From Iris pallida (taxonomy: Eukaryota > Streptophyta > Magnoliopsida > Asparagales > Iridaceae), in contig JANAVB010004104.1 of assembly GCA_029216955.1 (NCBI GenBank), forward strand, positions 1 through 64,000: DNA of 64,000 nucleotides, in the 5' to 3' direction. Positions 45,701 to 57,554 of this stretch are shown here, piece after piece (position 1 is the first letter of the stretch; the number at the start of each line of letters is the position of its first letter). The translations under genes and the position numbers were made by a program. The notes below the pieces were generated by a model. The model saw nothing but the letters and a program-made list of their open reading frames with translations, searched no databases and was not told the DNA's origin.

Positions 45701-47673
45701 AAACGGGGATCATCTTTGACAATCAGTTCCCCCAAGAAAAAGAGGAGAGCCATAAAAAGACCGCTTCTCCTGGATGAGCCAGAATTTGAAGAGGAAGTTT
45801 CTAATGTCAATCTTCCATCAACCATAGATCCTGGGGTAGGATCTTCATCTGCAGTTGCACCACAGGTTCAATATCTGGGCTCTACAACTGCTACTCATGC
45901 ACCAATTGCAAATGAACCAGCTATTCCTCCACAGGTAGCTGTTTCTCAGCTGATAACTGTTACTACCACAGTTTCAGAGATTACTCCAAATATAGAGTCT
46001 TCTACAGCTCTTCTTGAAGAAAATATAGAGTCTTCCACAGCTCCTTTTGAAGAAGGTTCTTCTGTAGCTCCAAGGACTATTGCTGAAGACATTGAGTGGG
46101 ATACTCCCATTGAGGATGAACCCATTCCCTCTGATGAACCAGCTTTAGATTTGGGTGAGGATGATTGGGAGGATATGGACTCTGATGATGATTTTTTATC
46201 AGGTCCAAATCTTTCCTTTATATAAAATATATTTTATTCATATGATCAGATATTATAACTATTTCATTTATTATTTTCTTTACAGGGACATGTTCCATAC
46301 TCAAGAAAATCATTTCTCCTGTCAAGAAAGCTACTCTTCAGAAGGTTACTCCTCCTTTTGAACCACATGTAGAAGAAATTGATGATTCAGATGAGGAAGA
46401 TTCCGAAACTAAAAAATCAATTGAAAAATCTTCTGAAGAAGTTCCCGCAGAACCATCTTCTATTGTTCTTAAGAAAGACTCGGCTGTTGTTATGAACCTA
46501 ACAGAATTTGAACAATCAGCTACAGATGTTGCAGCTCTGAATGTCATAAACATAATGGAGGAGACCCCAGTTAATATTGAAGAATCAACAACCGCAGATG
46601 CTGTGGTTACAGCTGCTGAAATTGAAGTCACAACAGGAATACTTTCTACTGATATAGCACCAGTTCCTGTAGAAACAGTGTCTGAGCCCGCTCCTGTCAT
46701 TGAAGTGAGCCTCCCTCTTGCTTTAATTCGAACATCAGCTCCAGAGATAGCTGTAGAAGTTACAAGCATGGCTGCTATAAATATGACGATTGAAACTTCT
46801 ATCCCAGCAACTACTCCAATATCGGCTCCAATAGTACAAGTTCTTACTGCAGAAGCTACTACAGTAGCAACTTCGAGCTTTTCTTTGCCAATAAGAATGA
46901 CAACAAGTGTAGCTACTCCAAGCTCGATCAATGATATGAATTTTCTAGCCCAAGTTCATACTGATACCTTCTACACCACTTTGATAACTTTGACCAAAAT
47001 GATTTTGAGGGGGAGCTATCAGTATAAAGATTTGAAGGCTACAATCACCCCGGTTATTGGAAACGTTGCCATATTCCATAGTACCGAGAAAGCCACAACG
47101 TTGCAGGCCATAGTTGAAGGTCTTGAGCAACCTTTACAAGAATATGAAGAAATTTATCATGGCACTATAGAGAGTTTTATTCAAACCGAATATGACACTC
47201 TAACTGCCGAATACACAGCTCGAGAATTATCATTTCAAGAAGCTCTCCAGGAGTATAATGCCAAAGTTGCACAAGAAACAGCTTTTCTTTATGGAAGCAA
47301 ACCTCTGTTAGAACAACACCGAATTACTTATGAAAAATCACATGTACGGCTTTTGGAGCAGGAAGACAAAATTCGTGAGGCTGAAGCTGTATTGGCTCGT
47401 TTGAAAGAGGAACGAGAACAAATAATTGCTGAACGAAATAAATCTTTGGCCCAAGGTTCTGTTTTGGAAGAACAGATTTGTGGTTCGGAGAGTACCCTCA
47501 AAATTCTGAATGATGCAAAAGAAGGGTTAGTTATGAGTTTTACGGAGCCTTCTCGTAAATATTCTGAAGAATCAAAGCGCAAAATTGCTTCTCAAAATGC
47601 ACCCATCATTCGAGAAAGAAGAATAGCAGAACTGAGAAAGATGATCGAGGACATGATCACTCCTCCTTTGTAA
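42720..47673 (+). CDS. Large antisense gene of element D, three exons, 1416 aa (plant-mobile-domain-like)
   Basis: The exons are 42720-42855, 43476-46202 and 46286-47673. Introns of 620 and 83 bp have GT-AG ends (AAAG|GTAACG, GGCAG|; TCAG|GTCC, TTTACAG|). Both junctions split a codon after base 1, and the joined length is 4251 nt (1416 codons plus stop) without interruption. Exon 1 encodes a Lys/Ala/Ser-rich start (MAPKSKTAAGKGKK). Exon 2 encodes a globular region ending in GWLLLHNN, WSFFCIPPSVP, EPYLPSRFARQLGYDQL and GARVWRYF, which resembles the plant mobile domain/Transposase_28 proteins reported as antisense ORFs in Tat elements. A basic stretch (SSPKKKRRAIKRP) may be a nuclear signal. 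Exon 3 encodes a Thr/Val/Ala-rich linker and a coiled-coil (LLEQEDKIREAEAVLARLKEE). It is transcribed against gag-pol from its own TATA box. The function is unknown. Confidence 0.78.
43041..43150 (+). repeat. 45-bp tandem repeat in intron 1 (CCCACGTGTATACGTGTCAG)
   Basis: Three copies start at 43041, 43086 and 43131. Each has a near-palindromic CACGTGTATACGTG core. Many GCGTAAAG/GCGTAGAG motifs follow up to 43400. All lie within intron 1 of the antisense gene. Confidence 0.85.
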
Positions 47674-48287
47674 AATTTGTAAAAGAATTTCTTTCTTTCT
47701 AAACTTTTCTTCCATGCTGATGTAATATGTCAATCATATGAATGACACATTTTGGATTTTTTTGTGACTCTATCAAAAATAATAGAGGTAGGACAATTAT
47801 CAGAGGTATTATGGACGTGATAAGCCTTCACAAATAAATTGTATCTATCCAAAGATAGCTAATCTTACTCTTTGTAGGGTATACAATACTGTCAGAGATA
47901 AATATGGACATAACAGATTGGACTAACCCGAAAAAGTATATAAGTATCTATGGACATGATGGATAATAATTAACATCAGCCAGGAAGAGAAAAATAAAGA
48001 AAAACTCTCTTAAACAAGTCTTTTGAGATTTTCAAATCAACCGGCCATAAAGAACGTACATTTATTTCGGTAACTTCTTTTCTAATCCATAGAAATAAAT
48101 GGATGAATTTGTAATAAATAGATGAACCCGATGAATTTGTAATTAATGGATGAACCCGATGAATTTGTAATTAATGGATGAACCCGATGAATTTGTAATT
48201 AATGGATGAACCCGTCAGTTTCGAGAAGACAGATTGTTTCAAATTCCAAAACCATCCATTAACATTCGTCCATAAATAACTCTTTAC
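47674..48287 (+). other. Spacer between antisense genes, with 28-29-bp tandem repeat
   Basis: No gene. From about 48097 to 48215 the unit GGATGAACCCGATGAATTTG(TAATTAAT) repeats about four times, just upstream of the promoter of small gene 2. Confidence 0.75.
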
Positions 48288-48295
48288 TATAAATA
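48288..48295 (+). promoter_or_regulatory. TATA box of antisense small gene 2
   Basis: TATAAATA lies 56 bp before the ATG at 48351. Confidence 0.6.
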
Positions 48296-48350
48296 GTTTA
48301 GAGTTTTCTTATAAAGTATCATTCTCTTTTTTTTATCCAAAGAAGCAAAA

Positions 48351-48653
48351 ATGTCTTCCAAGGACGTGCCACAAAAGACCGAAGCCTCTGAGAAAGCGAT
48401 CGAGAAGACGATTGAGACAACCCCCATGGAGCCGTCTCCGCACAAAAAGGAAAAGACTGGCGAAAGTTCTTCTACGCCAAAACCACCCAAGGACATCCTT
48501 TCTTTCTTAGTGGAGCCAGGAGAAACAGCCGAGGAGGAAGCGCTGAGGATGGTTGCTCGCAAATTTTTTGTGAGTTCAGGCAATGATGTCTTTGACGCAT
48601 TGGCTGATTATGTATTCAACAATGAAGGCAGCGGCCCTGGTCCTCGTTCTTAA
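48351..48653 (+). CDS. Antisense small gene 2 of element D, 100 aa
   Basis: The ATG at 48351 (AAAAATGTC) opens a 100-codon frame on the strand opposite to gag-pol. It has a TATA box at 48288 and an AATAAA at 48682, and it converges on the gag-pol stop at 48719. The N-terminal half is Lys/Glu/Thr/Pro-rich and probably disordered (EKAIEKTIETTPMEPSPHKK). The C-terminal half (DILSFLVEPGETAEEEALRM through NDVFDALADYVFNN) could form helices and weakly resembles the end of small gene 1. I do not recognise the family. Positioned between the large antisense gene and pol, it completes a three-gene antisense block. Confidence 0.58.
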   Translation: MSSKDVPQKTEASEKAIEKTIETTPMEPSPHKKEKTGESSSTPKPPKDILSFLVEPGETAEEEALRMVARKFFVSSGNDVFDALADYVFNNEGSGPGPRS

Positions 48654-48681
48654 TCTTTTGTATCTGAATTATAATATGATA

Positions 48682-48687
48682 AATAAA
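48682..48687 (+). terminator. Polyadenylation signal of antisense small gene 2
   Basis: AATAAA 29 bp after the stop. The gag-pol stop of the opposite strand is at 48719, so the two transcripts should overlap at their 3' ends. Confidence 0.5.
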
Positions 48688-48718
48688 AGAGTTTTTATTT
48701 TATTATGTCTCTTTTTCT

Positions 48719-51700
48719 TTATACATAATATTTCTTCAGAAATTTGCCATTGATGGGCATCATAAGTAAATCTCCATTAGGCTTAGATAATCTATATGCC
48801 CCATTGGAAAACACGGTCTCAACAACATAAGGACCTTCCCATTTAGCTTGGAATTTTCCTTTACTTTTGTGAGTCATAACCATAGGTCTTCGGACAGCTA
48901 GAACCAACTCTCCAACTTTAAATATTCTCTCTTTGACTTTACGACTAAAAGCTCGAGAGATACGTGCTTGATATAATTCAATATGTTGTTGCGCTTGAAG
49001 ACGTTTTTCATCCAAACCTTCAAGTTCTTGAAGCCGCAATCGATCATTGTTCTCTGAGGTTAGCTCATTGGCAATAGCTATTCTAAGAGATAGGATCTGA
49101 ATTTCCAAGGGAAGAACAGCTTCACATCCATAAACCAACGAGAATGGCGTAAAACCAGTTGGATTTCGGACCGTTGTACGATATGCCCACAAACATTCTC
49201 CAAGTTTCTCATTCCAATCACGTTTATTGGAAGAAACAAACTTTTTGAGAAGTTTGATAATCGTTTTATTAAAAGCCTCAGCTAAACCATTAGCAGCTGG
49301 GTTATAAGCTGTAGAAGCCAGATTCTGAATTCGGTTCTTTTCACAGAATTTATAAAATGAATGGCTAGCGAATTGTGGTCCATTGTCATGGATTATCCTT
49401 CGGGGAATCCCAAAACGATAAATCACATGATGTTTAATAAAGCTAATAACATTGGAAGTTTTCACCTTAATCAAAGGAATTGCTTCCGCCCATTTAGAAA
49501 AGTAATCGGTTATAGCGAGGATGAACCGATGTCCTTTAACAGAAGGGGGGTTGATAAGGCCAATTATATCCATGCCCCAAGCTTCGAATGGCCATGAGGC
49601 TACCGTGGGATAAAGAAATTTAGAAGGTTGATGTATAAAGTCTGCATGAATTTGACAGGCTTTACACCTCTTTGCATAATCTATAGCATCTGCTACCATT
49701 GTAGGCCAGTAATACCCCATTCTACGAATACGGTCTTGTAATTTTGGACCAGGTTGATGTGCACCACATACTCCATCATGAGCTTCACGGATTGTATGTT
49801 TAGCTTCATTTTCGGAAAGACATCGTAACAAAAGCCCGTCATAAGAACGACGATATAGCATATTCATAGAAGTGTCATAATAGAATCGGAATGATCGTCG
49901 CTTGACTGATGCCGCTTCTTTAGGATCTTCAGGTAGAATTCCATAGACAGCATAGTCTATGAATGGACTTCTCCAATCCCTTTGTTGAGGAGTTAATTCT
50001 GAAGCATAACTGTGTTCAATATGTAAGTTATTTTTATTACAGAATAAATCCCGATCTAACAAAATTATTGAATTTTGTCTTCTGATTGGAACTGCTAGAT
50101 CTGCTGCTAAACTAGCAAGGGCATCAGCTTCTAAATTTTGAGAGCGTGGCACGAATTCTATGAAGAATCCTTTGAACAATAGAGCTAGTTCAATTACTGC
50201 CTGATGGTAAGGAATTAAGTCAGGATTCCTGACTTCATAAGTTCCTCTGACCTGATTGATGATTAGCTGAGAATCTCCATAAACTTCTAAGAACTCAATG
50301 TCCAGTTCTTTTGCTACTTGAAGACCAATTAACAAAGCATTGTACTCAGCTACATTGTTTGAACAAGGCTTATTGAGTGAATAGGCACGGTATATAACTA
50401 GTTTATCAGGAGACACCAAGACTACTCCCACTCTAGAGACAATATTGCCCTTGGGTCCGACTCGCGAGGCTCCATCAAAATACAGTTGCCAAATATCATC
50501 TTCCATAGTCATATTGCAATCTGCAACTTCGTCAGGAATGTCCTCATATAGCTTGGAAGTTTCAGGAATAGGGTGAGCAGCCAAGAAATCCGCTAATGCT
50601 TGACCCTTCACTGACTTCTGTGGTACATAAACCATATCATATGGTGTAAGCAACATCGCCCAAGTAGCTAATCGAGAATTAAGGATACTTGGTTTCTTCA
50701 TTAACATTCGAATAGGATTTATCCTAGATATAACATGAATAGTTTGTCCTGTTACATAATGTCGTGTCTTTTGAATGGAAAAGACTAATGCCAGACATTC
50801 CTTTTCTACTGGAGTATACCTATGTTCAGCTCCGACCATCATTCGACTAAGATAATAAATTGTCTGTTCATGACCCATATCACTTTTTTGTGCAAGAAGA
50901 GCACCAAGAGAGTGATCCATTGCCCGAACATAAAGCAAGAATGGCTTTCCCATTATTGGAGGGACCAGAACAGGTGGATTTGTGAGATACTGCTTAATAT
51001 CATTGAATGCTTCCTGACAAGCTTCATCCCAAACAAATGATACACCTTTCTTCATTAAACGGGAAAAAGGCTGACATCTTCCAGAAAGATTTGAAATAAA
51101 TCTTCTGATGTAAGCAATACGACCCTGAAAGCCACGGAGTTCTTTCAGATTTCGTGGAGGACGCATTTCAAGAATTGCCTTGATTTTATCTGGATCCACG
51201 TGGATGCCATCAGAGGTGATCACAAATCCCAGAAACTTGCCACTAGAAACTCCTAAGAAAGATTTAGTAGGGTTCATTTTCAACTGATGTTGACGCATCA
51301 AGTCAAATACTGTCTTAAATCTTGAATATGATCATTTTTTGACCGACTTTTAACGGCAATGTCGTCTATGTAACATTCTACTGTCTTCCGTAGATGTTTT
51401 TGAAAAATGTTGCTCATGGCTCGTTGATATGTAGCTCCGGCATTCTTCAAACCAAAGGGCATAACTGTATAACAATATACCCCTAAAGGAGTACGAAAAG
51501 CAGTATGTCTTTTATCTTCAGGATGCATCTTGATTTGATTATATCCTGAAAATCCATCCATGAAAGACATGCGTTCAAAACCACAAGTATTGTCCACCAT
51601 GACATCTGTGATTGGAAGAGGAAATTCGTCTTTTGGACAGGCTGTATTAAGATCTCGAAAATCTATACAAACTCTGACTTTACCATTCTTTTTCATGACG

Positions 51701-54700
51701 GGCACTATGTTAGCTACCCAATCAGGATGTTGTTCTTCACGAACAAAGCCACAAGTAATCAGTTTTTTGACTTCTGCTTCGATTGCTTCCATCATGTCTG
51801 GTCGAAAACGCCTTTGTTGTTGCTTCACTGGCTTAGCATTAGGAAATATATTGAGTTTATGAGTAGCTATTTTGGGATCCAGACCCGGCATATCCTCATA
51901 GCTCCAGGCAAATATATCAATATATTCTTTTATCAATGTTATTAATGCCTCTCTTTCATCTTTAGAAAGATTCTTGCTAATGAATATTGGCTTAGAAGTA
52001 TTTTCATCACCTACATCTACCTGAATAACTTCGTCTTCCGTAGGAGGTTGTCGTTGTTCAAACCGCAATTCCCATTGATTATCCATCTGCTGAACCCAAG
52101 GATCATTTTCGAATGACTCAGACTCATTATCAGTTTGAACCATATTAACAGAGAAGATTTGTTCAACTTCATCATACTGATTCTCTTCTGAATCAGAGGA
52201 TTGTGACGTACTGGAGGAATATTCCTCTTCATCTTCATTATTCACTTTATGTGCATCATATCCTAAACCGCATCGGGTTTTCTGATAAAATGGATCTCCA
52301 CGTAATGGCATCCGTCTACCTTTTCCCATATTGAGACCCGGCATAGTTTTCAAATCATATCCCATTTTTTGAATAATCTTTTGAGATTGTTGGCTATATC
52401 TATTAATTCTGATATTTCCTTTATCCTTCTCATCAAGATCATTAGTTTGTGTTATGGGAATATTCCTTGCTAAACCGAATACAATCTGTCGTTTGTAAGT
52501 TTTGGTAGAAGGAATCAAGAAATATGATTCTTCCTGCTGTTTATAGGCTACACAAGCTTGAGATGATGATGTAACAGGTAAGAGATAGGGTTCATATTTC
52601 AGGAATTTCTGAGCATATGGTCCTACATCAATGTGTGGAGGAAAAGAGTTTTCCTTATGATCAACATATAAAGTTTCCTCTGAAAAAGAAGTTAAAAAAG
52701 CTTTGACATCCATATACTCCAAAAGAAAATCTTCATTAGATTGAATAAATACATGCCCAGTATTTACATCATTTACGGACTTCTTTACATTAGACGCTGA
52801 TGGACTAGCATCTTTCTTAGGCGTAGACTTGCCAAGGTTGATAACCAATGGCTCAGGATCAGTAGGACGGGATGTACGTCCTTTAACTTTGATGATCAAG
52901 GGCTGGTCATTCATGTCAGTTCGAATTTGACTTTTGACAGGGATCTTCAAAGGCTCTTCAGATGCGATTTGAATTTTACCTTTAACCTTTATTACCAAAG
53001 GCTGATCATCAACTGTCTGAGACTGAGTTCGTCCCTTGACTTTGATTTTCAAAGGTTGGTCTTCTACTGGTTCAGAGCTTCCAGCAGATGATTGATCTTC
53101 CAAGGAAGGTTTGTCTTCAGCAATCTCAGAGATCTCCTTCACATATTCCTCTTTATAGAGTCGTGCATCCATGAAATAAGCTTCAAGGTTCTTGAAAGGT
53201 TCAGAATCAGCAAACTCAGTTTTTACGTTCCCCTGTGAGTCTACATATTTAAAGCACTGATGAAGGGTAGAGGGTACTATATTATTCTTATGTATCCAAG
53301 GTCTTCCCAACAGGATATTGTAGGATACATCGGAGTTAATAACATAGCATGTCACTATTGTCCGGAGATCTCCGATCTGGATCTTCAAACGAGTCTTCCC
53401 CGAAGGTTTGCTCCTGCCAGCATTAAAACCAACAATAGTTGTGTTAGTATAAGTTAAATCACTGGTAGAGATTCTCAATGGTCTCAGCATGCTTTGGAGA
53501 ATAATGCTGATGGAAGATCCTGTATCTATGAGGATCCTGTCCACCTCAGTCATTCCAATATACCCTGTATAATACAAGGGCCTGTCATGACGATTGTGGC
53601 CAAGTAACATGTCATCCTGTGTGAAGGTAATGTTTGGAAGAGTTTCCATCACACTATGACATTGAGGACAAGATGGAGACGTACTATCAGGAGCTTTAAG
53701 TTGGGCCAAACAAGAATCTGCTTGGAGCAAAGCCTCGCTCAAAGCTTCCCTACTATCCTTTGAGAGACGAAGTAATTCAAAGATAGAAAGTCTCGCCGGC
53801 GTGTTTGCCAGTTGAGCTAAAATGTCAAATTTGTAGGGTTTCATCATCCCCTGACTTTGGTTTGACTTCAGAGGTACATCAAAGCGTACTGCTCGTTGTT
53901 TCCCCTTCTCATTTGCTGACGGTTTGGAAGGCTTCTGATTAATAGGCATTTGAGAAGAGGTAGGTTGATTTGGAGGTTCAACCGTATCTTCCATTTCTTT
54001 AGAAGTTTCTTCATAGTCTTTAAGATATTCTTTTCCGGACCTTGTTCCGGTAAGAACTTCTTCTGCAGACTCAGGAGATACTACTACCATATTGCAGGTT
54101 GTAGTTTTCTTTCCCTTTGGTCTTTTCTTATGAGACTTTTTATGCTGGATAGGGATCTCACATCCTAATCCAGTAGTGCTCTTCTGAGATTGCATTTGTA
54201 AAGGAAGCCGTATCCCTTTGCCATAGTTTAATCCTTCGGCTTTCTGGAAATCATAATCCATCAACTTCATGAGGCGCACTGATTGTTGGCTATAGATATG
54301 CATGGGCATAGAACTTCCAGAAGATGCTTCAGTAGTATTTGGAGTATCAAAAACAACAATTTGTGACTCCGGCATTGGTAAAACTTCATCGAATAGAAGA
54401 ACATCAGAAGTGCTTTGAGTCTCAGCAACATGAGTTCTCAACTCAGGAGGTGGTGGAATTCCAAAGGGTGCCTTTTCATATGCAGCAAAGATTTGCTGAG
54501 CTCTATATAAAGGCACACTGCACATAGCTATTTGTTGCTGATGAGTGAGTTTCAATTTGACAGGAGGGGCTAGGTTTGGAGGACATATGTTAAGACCTCT
54601 TAACCTCTCCTCCAAAGGGATACCACCCCATAGATGATCAAGATTATCATAGTTTTCAGATATAACATGAGAGATCATGTTACAAGAAAAAACATCTTTA

Positions 54701-57552
54701 TTTTTCTTGGATTTAGAAGTTTTACTTTCTTTCTCTAGATCAGGTATTAAATCGGGATGTACCCACATGATTTCCCCAATTTTCAAAGTAAGAGGGACTA
54801 ATCCTTCAACTTGATCTCTGGCTGGTGGAAGATTTACGATTTCCAAAGTAGCTTTAGGGATTGGAATTACTCCATCAGGAATTTGTTGTGGAGGAAAATC
54901 TCCAAATTGTATAGAAGTCATGTTCGTTGTGACGGTGTGATCATCATTAGTCAATGAAATGACTTTAGCATTGATCAATTCTTGAATTTTCTTCTTCAAG
55001 ACATAACATGCTCGAGTGGGATGGTTAATGTATCTATGATAGATACAGTACTTGGGATTATCAGTCAAATTGACCTCATCTGGTCGTTTAGGGTCTGGGA
55101 GCTGGAGTTTACCACTCTTCATCAGACATTCAAATATACTTGGAATATCGTTTTCATCGAAAGAATATTCCTCTTTTGGTTTCGATGGCTCAGCATTAGT
55201 TGGTACAGGTTTATTTTTGGAAAGGTTTACCACCAGTGTCTCCTTTCCTTTATCTCCTTTTCCACCACCTTTATTGTTATGACTTGGGCCAGCAGATGGC
55301 TTCTTTCCTTTATCTTCGGAGGTAAACATAATTCCATTTTCTCGTGCTAATCTGCCGTTATCTTCGGTTGAAGTAGCAGCCATAATAAAAGAAGGCCAAT
55401 CAGTGAATTGAGTGGGTCCAATAAAGACAGCAATGGTGGGATGCAGGTTCATCTTGCATGTATCAATCAACGCTGCATCTGGCATCCCAGGAGGCAATTT
55501 TAGAGTCGCTTGTCGAAATCGATCAATAAATGCCCGGGCTTCCTCTTTATCTCTTTGTTTAATTGCTATCAAGGAGGACATGTTCATGTCCATTCCTACT
55601 TCGTAAAAGCGAGACAAAAACATTGCTTTGAATTCTTCAAATGATGATATGCAGTTATCAGGTAAACTACGATACCAATCATAAGCAATGCCTGTCAGAT
55701 AACCAATAAAAGCTCTGGTGAGGAGGGCGTCATTTTTTTCCAAATGGATAGTCATCATTTCAAAATGATTGATGAATTGATTCGGAGAAGTTTTCCCATC
55801 AAACAAAACCATGGACGGTGGTTTATATTTGGAAGGAAAGGGAACGTCATTCCAGTAGGGAGGATATGGCTGTTTAATCCCCAATTTTTGGAGATGAGTT
55901 TTATGCTTCATACTCTCCAATTCTGCTTTTAATTCTCTTACTTCCTGCAATATACCATTGGATTGGAGAGTAACAGGAAGGATTGGAACTCCCATCTGAG
56001 GAAGTGGTGCACCTTCTGGATGAAGAGGTTCAGGAGATGCTGAATCCTGGTTAGCAATGGGTTCAGGATTGTTCAGGGGTGTGTCTACCCCCTGCCCATC
56101 CTGGTTTGGTGTGATTACCTGAACTGGAGGTGGAACTGTATGCTGAGCTGTTAGAGTTTGCTGCATGTTTTGCATCATAGCCATTAGCTCCTTCATGGTT
56201 TGCTCGACTACAATTAGTCTTTGTTCTGTATTACCGGAAGATTCCGGTTCATCACCAGCAACATAAATTTCTGCCTCTTTTGAACTTACGGATGGACTAG
56301 TGTAGAGATTAGAGTCCACACTATCAGTTTCAGAATCAAAATTCTGAGTACCCCCAGCCTCAGAATCTGAAGTGGGCATCATAGTTTGACGATTCCTTGA
56401 TCGTGTATTTTGATAAACACCTTCAAAATTGTCAACGATTCTGTTAAATCTCTGTTGACTTGGAGTCTGAGACGAGTTACGTCTCGTTCCTCTTCGTCTA
56501 GGTATGTGAGAAGCCATATTAACAGAAGCATATGATAACTCAAAATCACGTTCATCATGTTGTTGAGACACATTATAGTTTAATCGGTCAAAAACAGACC
56601 GCTTCGTATTAGAGCAACAACATTTTATTACAATTTGATGACTCTCGCAGTGATGATCATCACGAGGGAGAGTCATAGAGACATTCCTGTCACTACGCTT
56701 CTGATTTAACACTTGGCGTAAGTCAGCAGTAGGAGAAGGCAGCATCTTCTTCTTCTGATTTGGAGCACCAAATCTTTGAGCCCCATGAGTATAAAGTGAA
56801 TTGCTGACTTCATTGGCGTAAGTAACTGGATTCTTCTTGGCCTGAAGTTGTGTACGCAAGTCAGAAATTGGCTTTTGTGCACAACGTTTGCCATCAACAT
56901 CACGCGTAATCCTGAGATTAGGAATTCTGCGTGGTGTTTTGTTTGGAATTTGTGGGTTAAAAATCGAAGTTTTGCCCACAAAACAAACGGAATTGTCTAC
57001 GCTGTTTTCAACAGGAGACTGTTTGTTACGCTGTGTGCGTAGAGATGAGTCTATCTTGCCAGAAGCAGGAGACTTTCCCTTACGCGCAAGACGTAAAGTA
57101 TTGGTGTCTACCACGTCAATGACGGGAGACGTACCCTTATGCGAGACAGGAGTATCTGCCACGTCGAAGATGGGAGATTTTCCTTTTCGCGCAGGGTGAG
57201 TTGTCACAATGTCTACCACGCCAAAGGCGGGAGACTGACCTCTGCGAACAGAGCTAGAGCCTGCCATTGAGACTACCACGCCACTGGCGGGAGTCTCAGC
57301 AACAGGAGTGGAAAGAATCCCATCAGACTGTGAGGAAGGCACGTCAGATTTAGGCATCCAGACCTTTCGTACCTTACGCGATTTCAACACTTTGGAGTGA
57401 CGATTGCCACCCCCAGCATGAAGCATCTCCTCATAGGCAGTCTGGTCGAAAGAAACGACCAGAGTTTTCTTCGTCGAACCTATCGACGCATCGTCATGTT
57501 GAGCAAGTACTTTCTCATCAGAGGAGAAAGTCGTCCCCAGTAGAGTCGCCAT
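48719..57552 (-). pseudogene. Element D Gag-Pol polyprotein, one frameshift in RT
   Basis: The frame from the ATG at 57552 runs 2084 codons to 51298. After a one-base frameshift the remaining 860 codons (51301-48719) follow. Domains in order: a disordered N terminus with RKGKSP repeats; Gag core (about residues 584-690, DGKTSPNQFINHFE); a C/H motif (YCIYHRYINHPTRACYVLK) near 832; protease (LIDTGSSISII) near 1342; G-patch-like text (PGLNMGKGRRMPL) near 1750; RT with VRVCIDFRDLN and catalytic YIDD near 2060. The second part has the first RNase H, a second plant-type RNase H (LYFDGASR), the HHCC zinc region, and the integrase D,D,E triad (WGMDIIG, HDNGPQF, NGLAEAF). The shift lies just past the YIDD block near 51315. 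By comparison with element C one base is missing there. Everything else is open, so loss of function is recent. Confidence 0.93.
57533..57551 (-). promoter_or_regulatory. Primer binding site of element D (tRNA-Arg type)
   Basis: On the minus strand TGGCGACTCTACTGGGGAC starts three bases after the 5' LTR. The gag ATG (57552-57550) overlaps it, as in element C. Confidence 0.88.
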
Positions 57553-57554
57553 TT

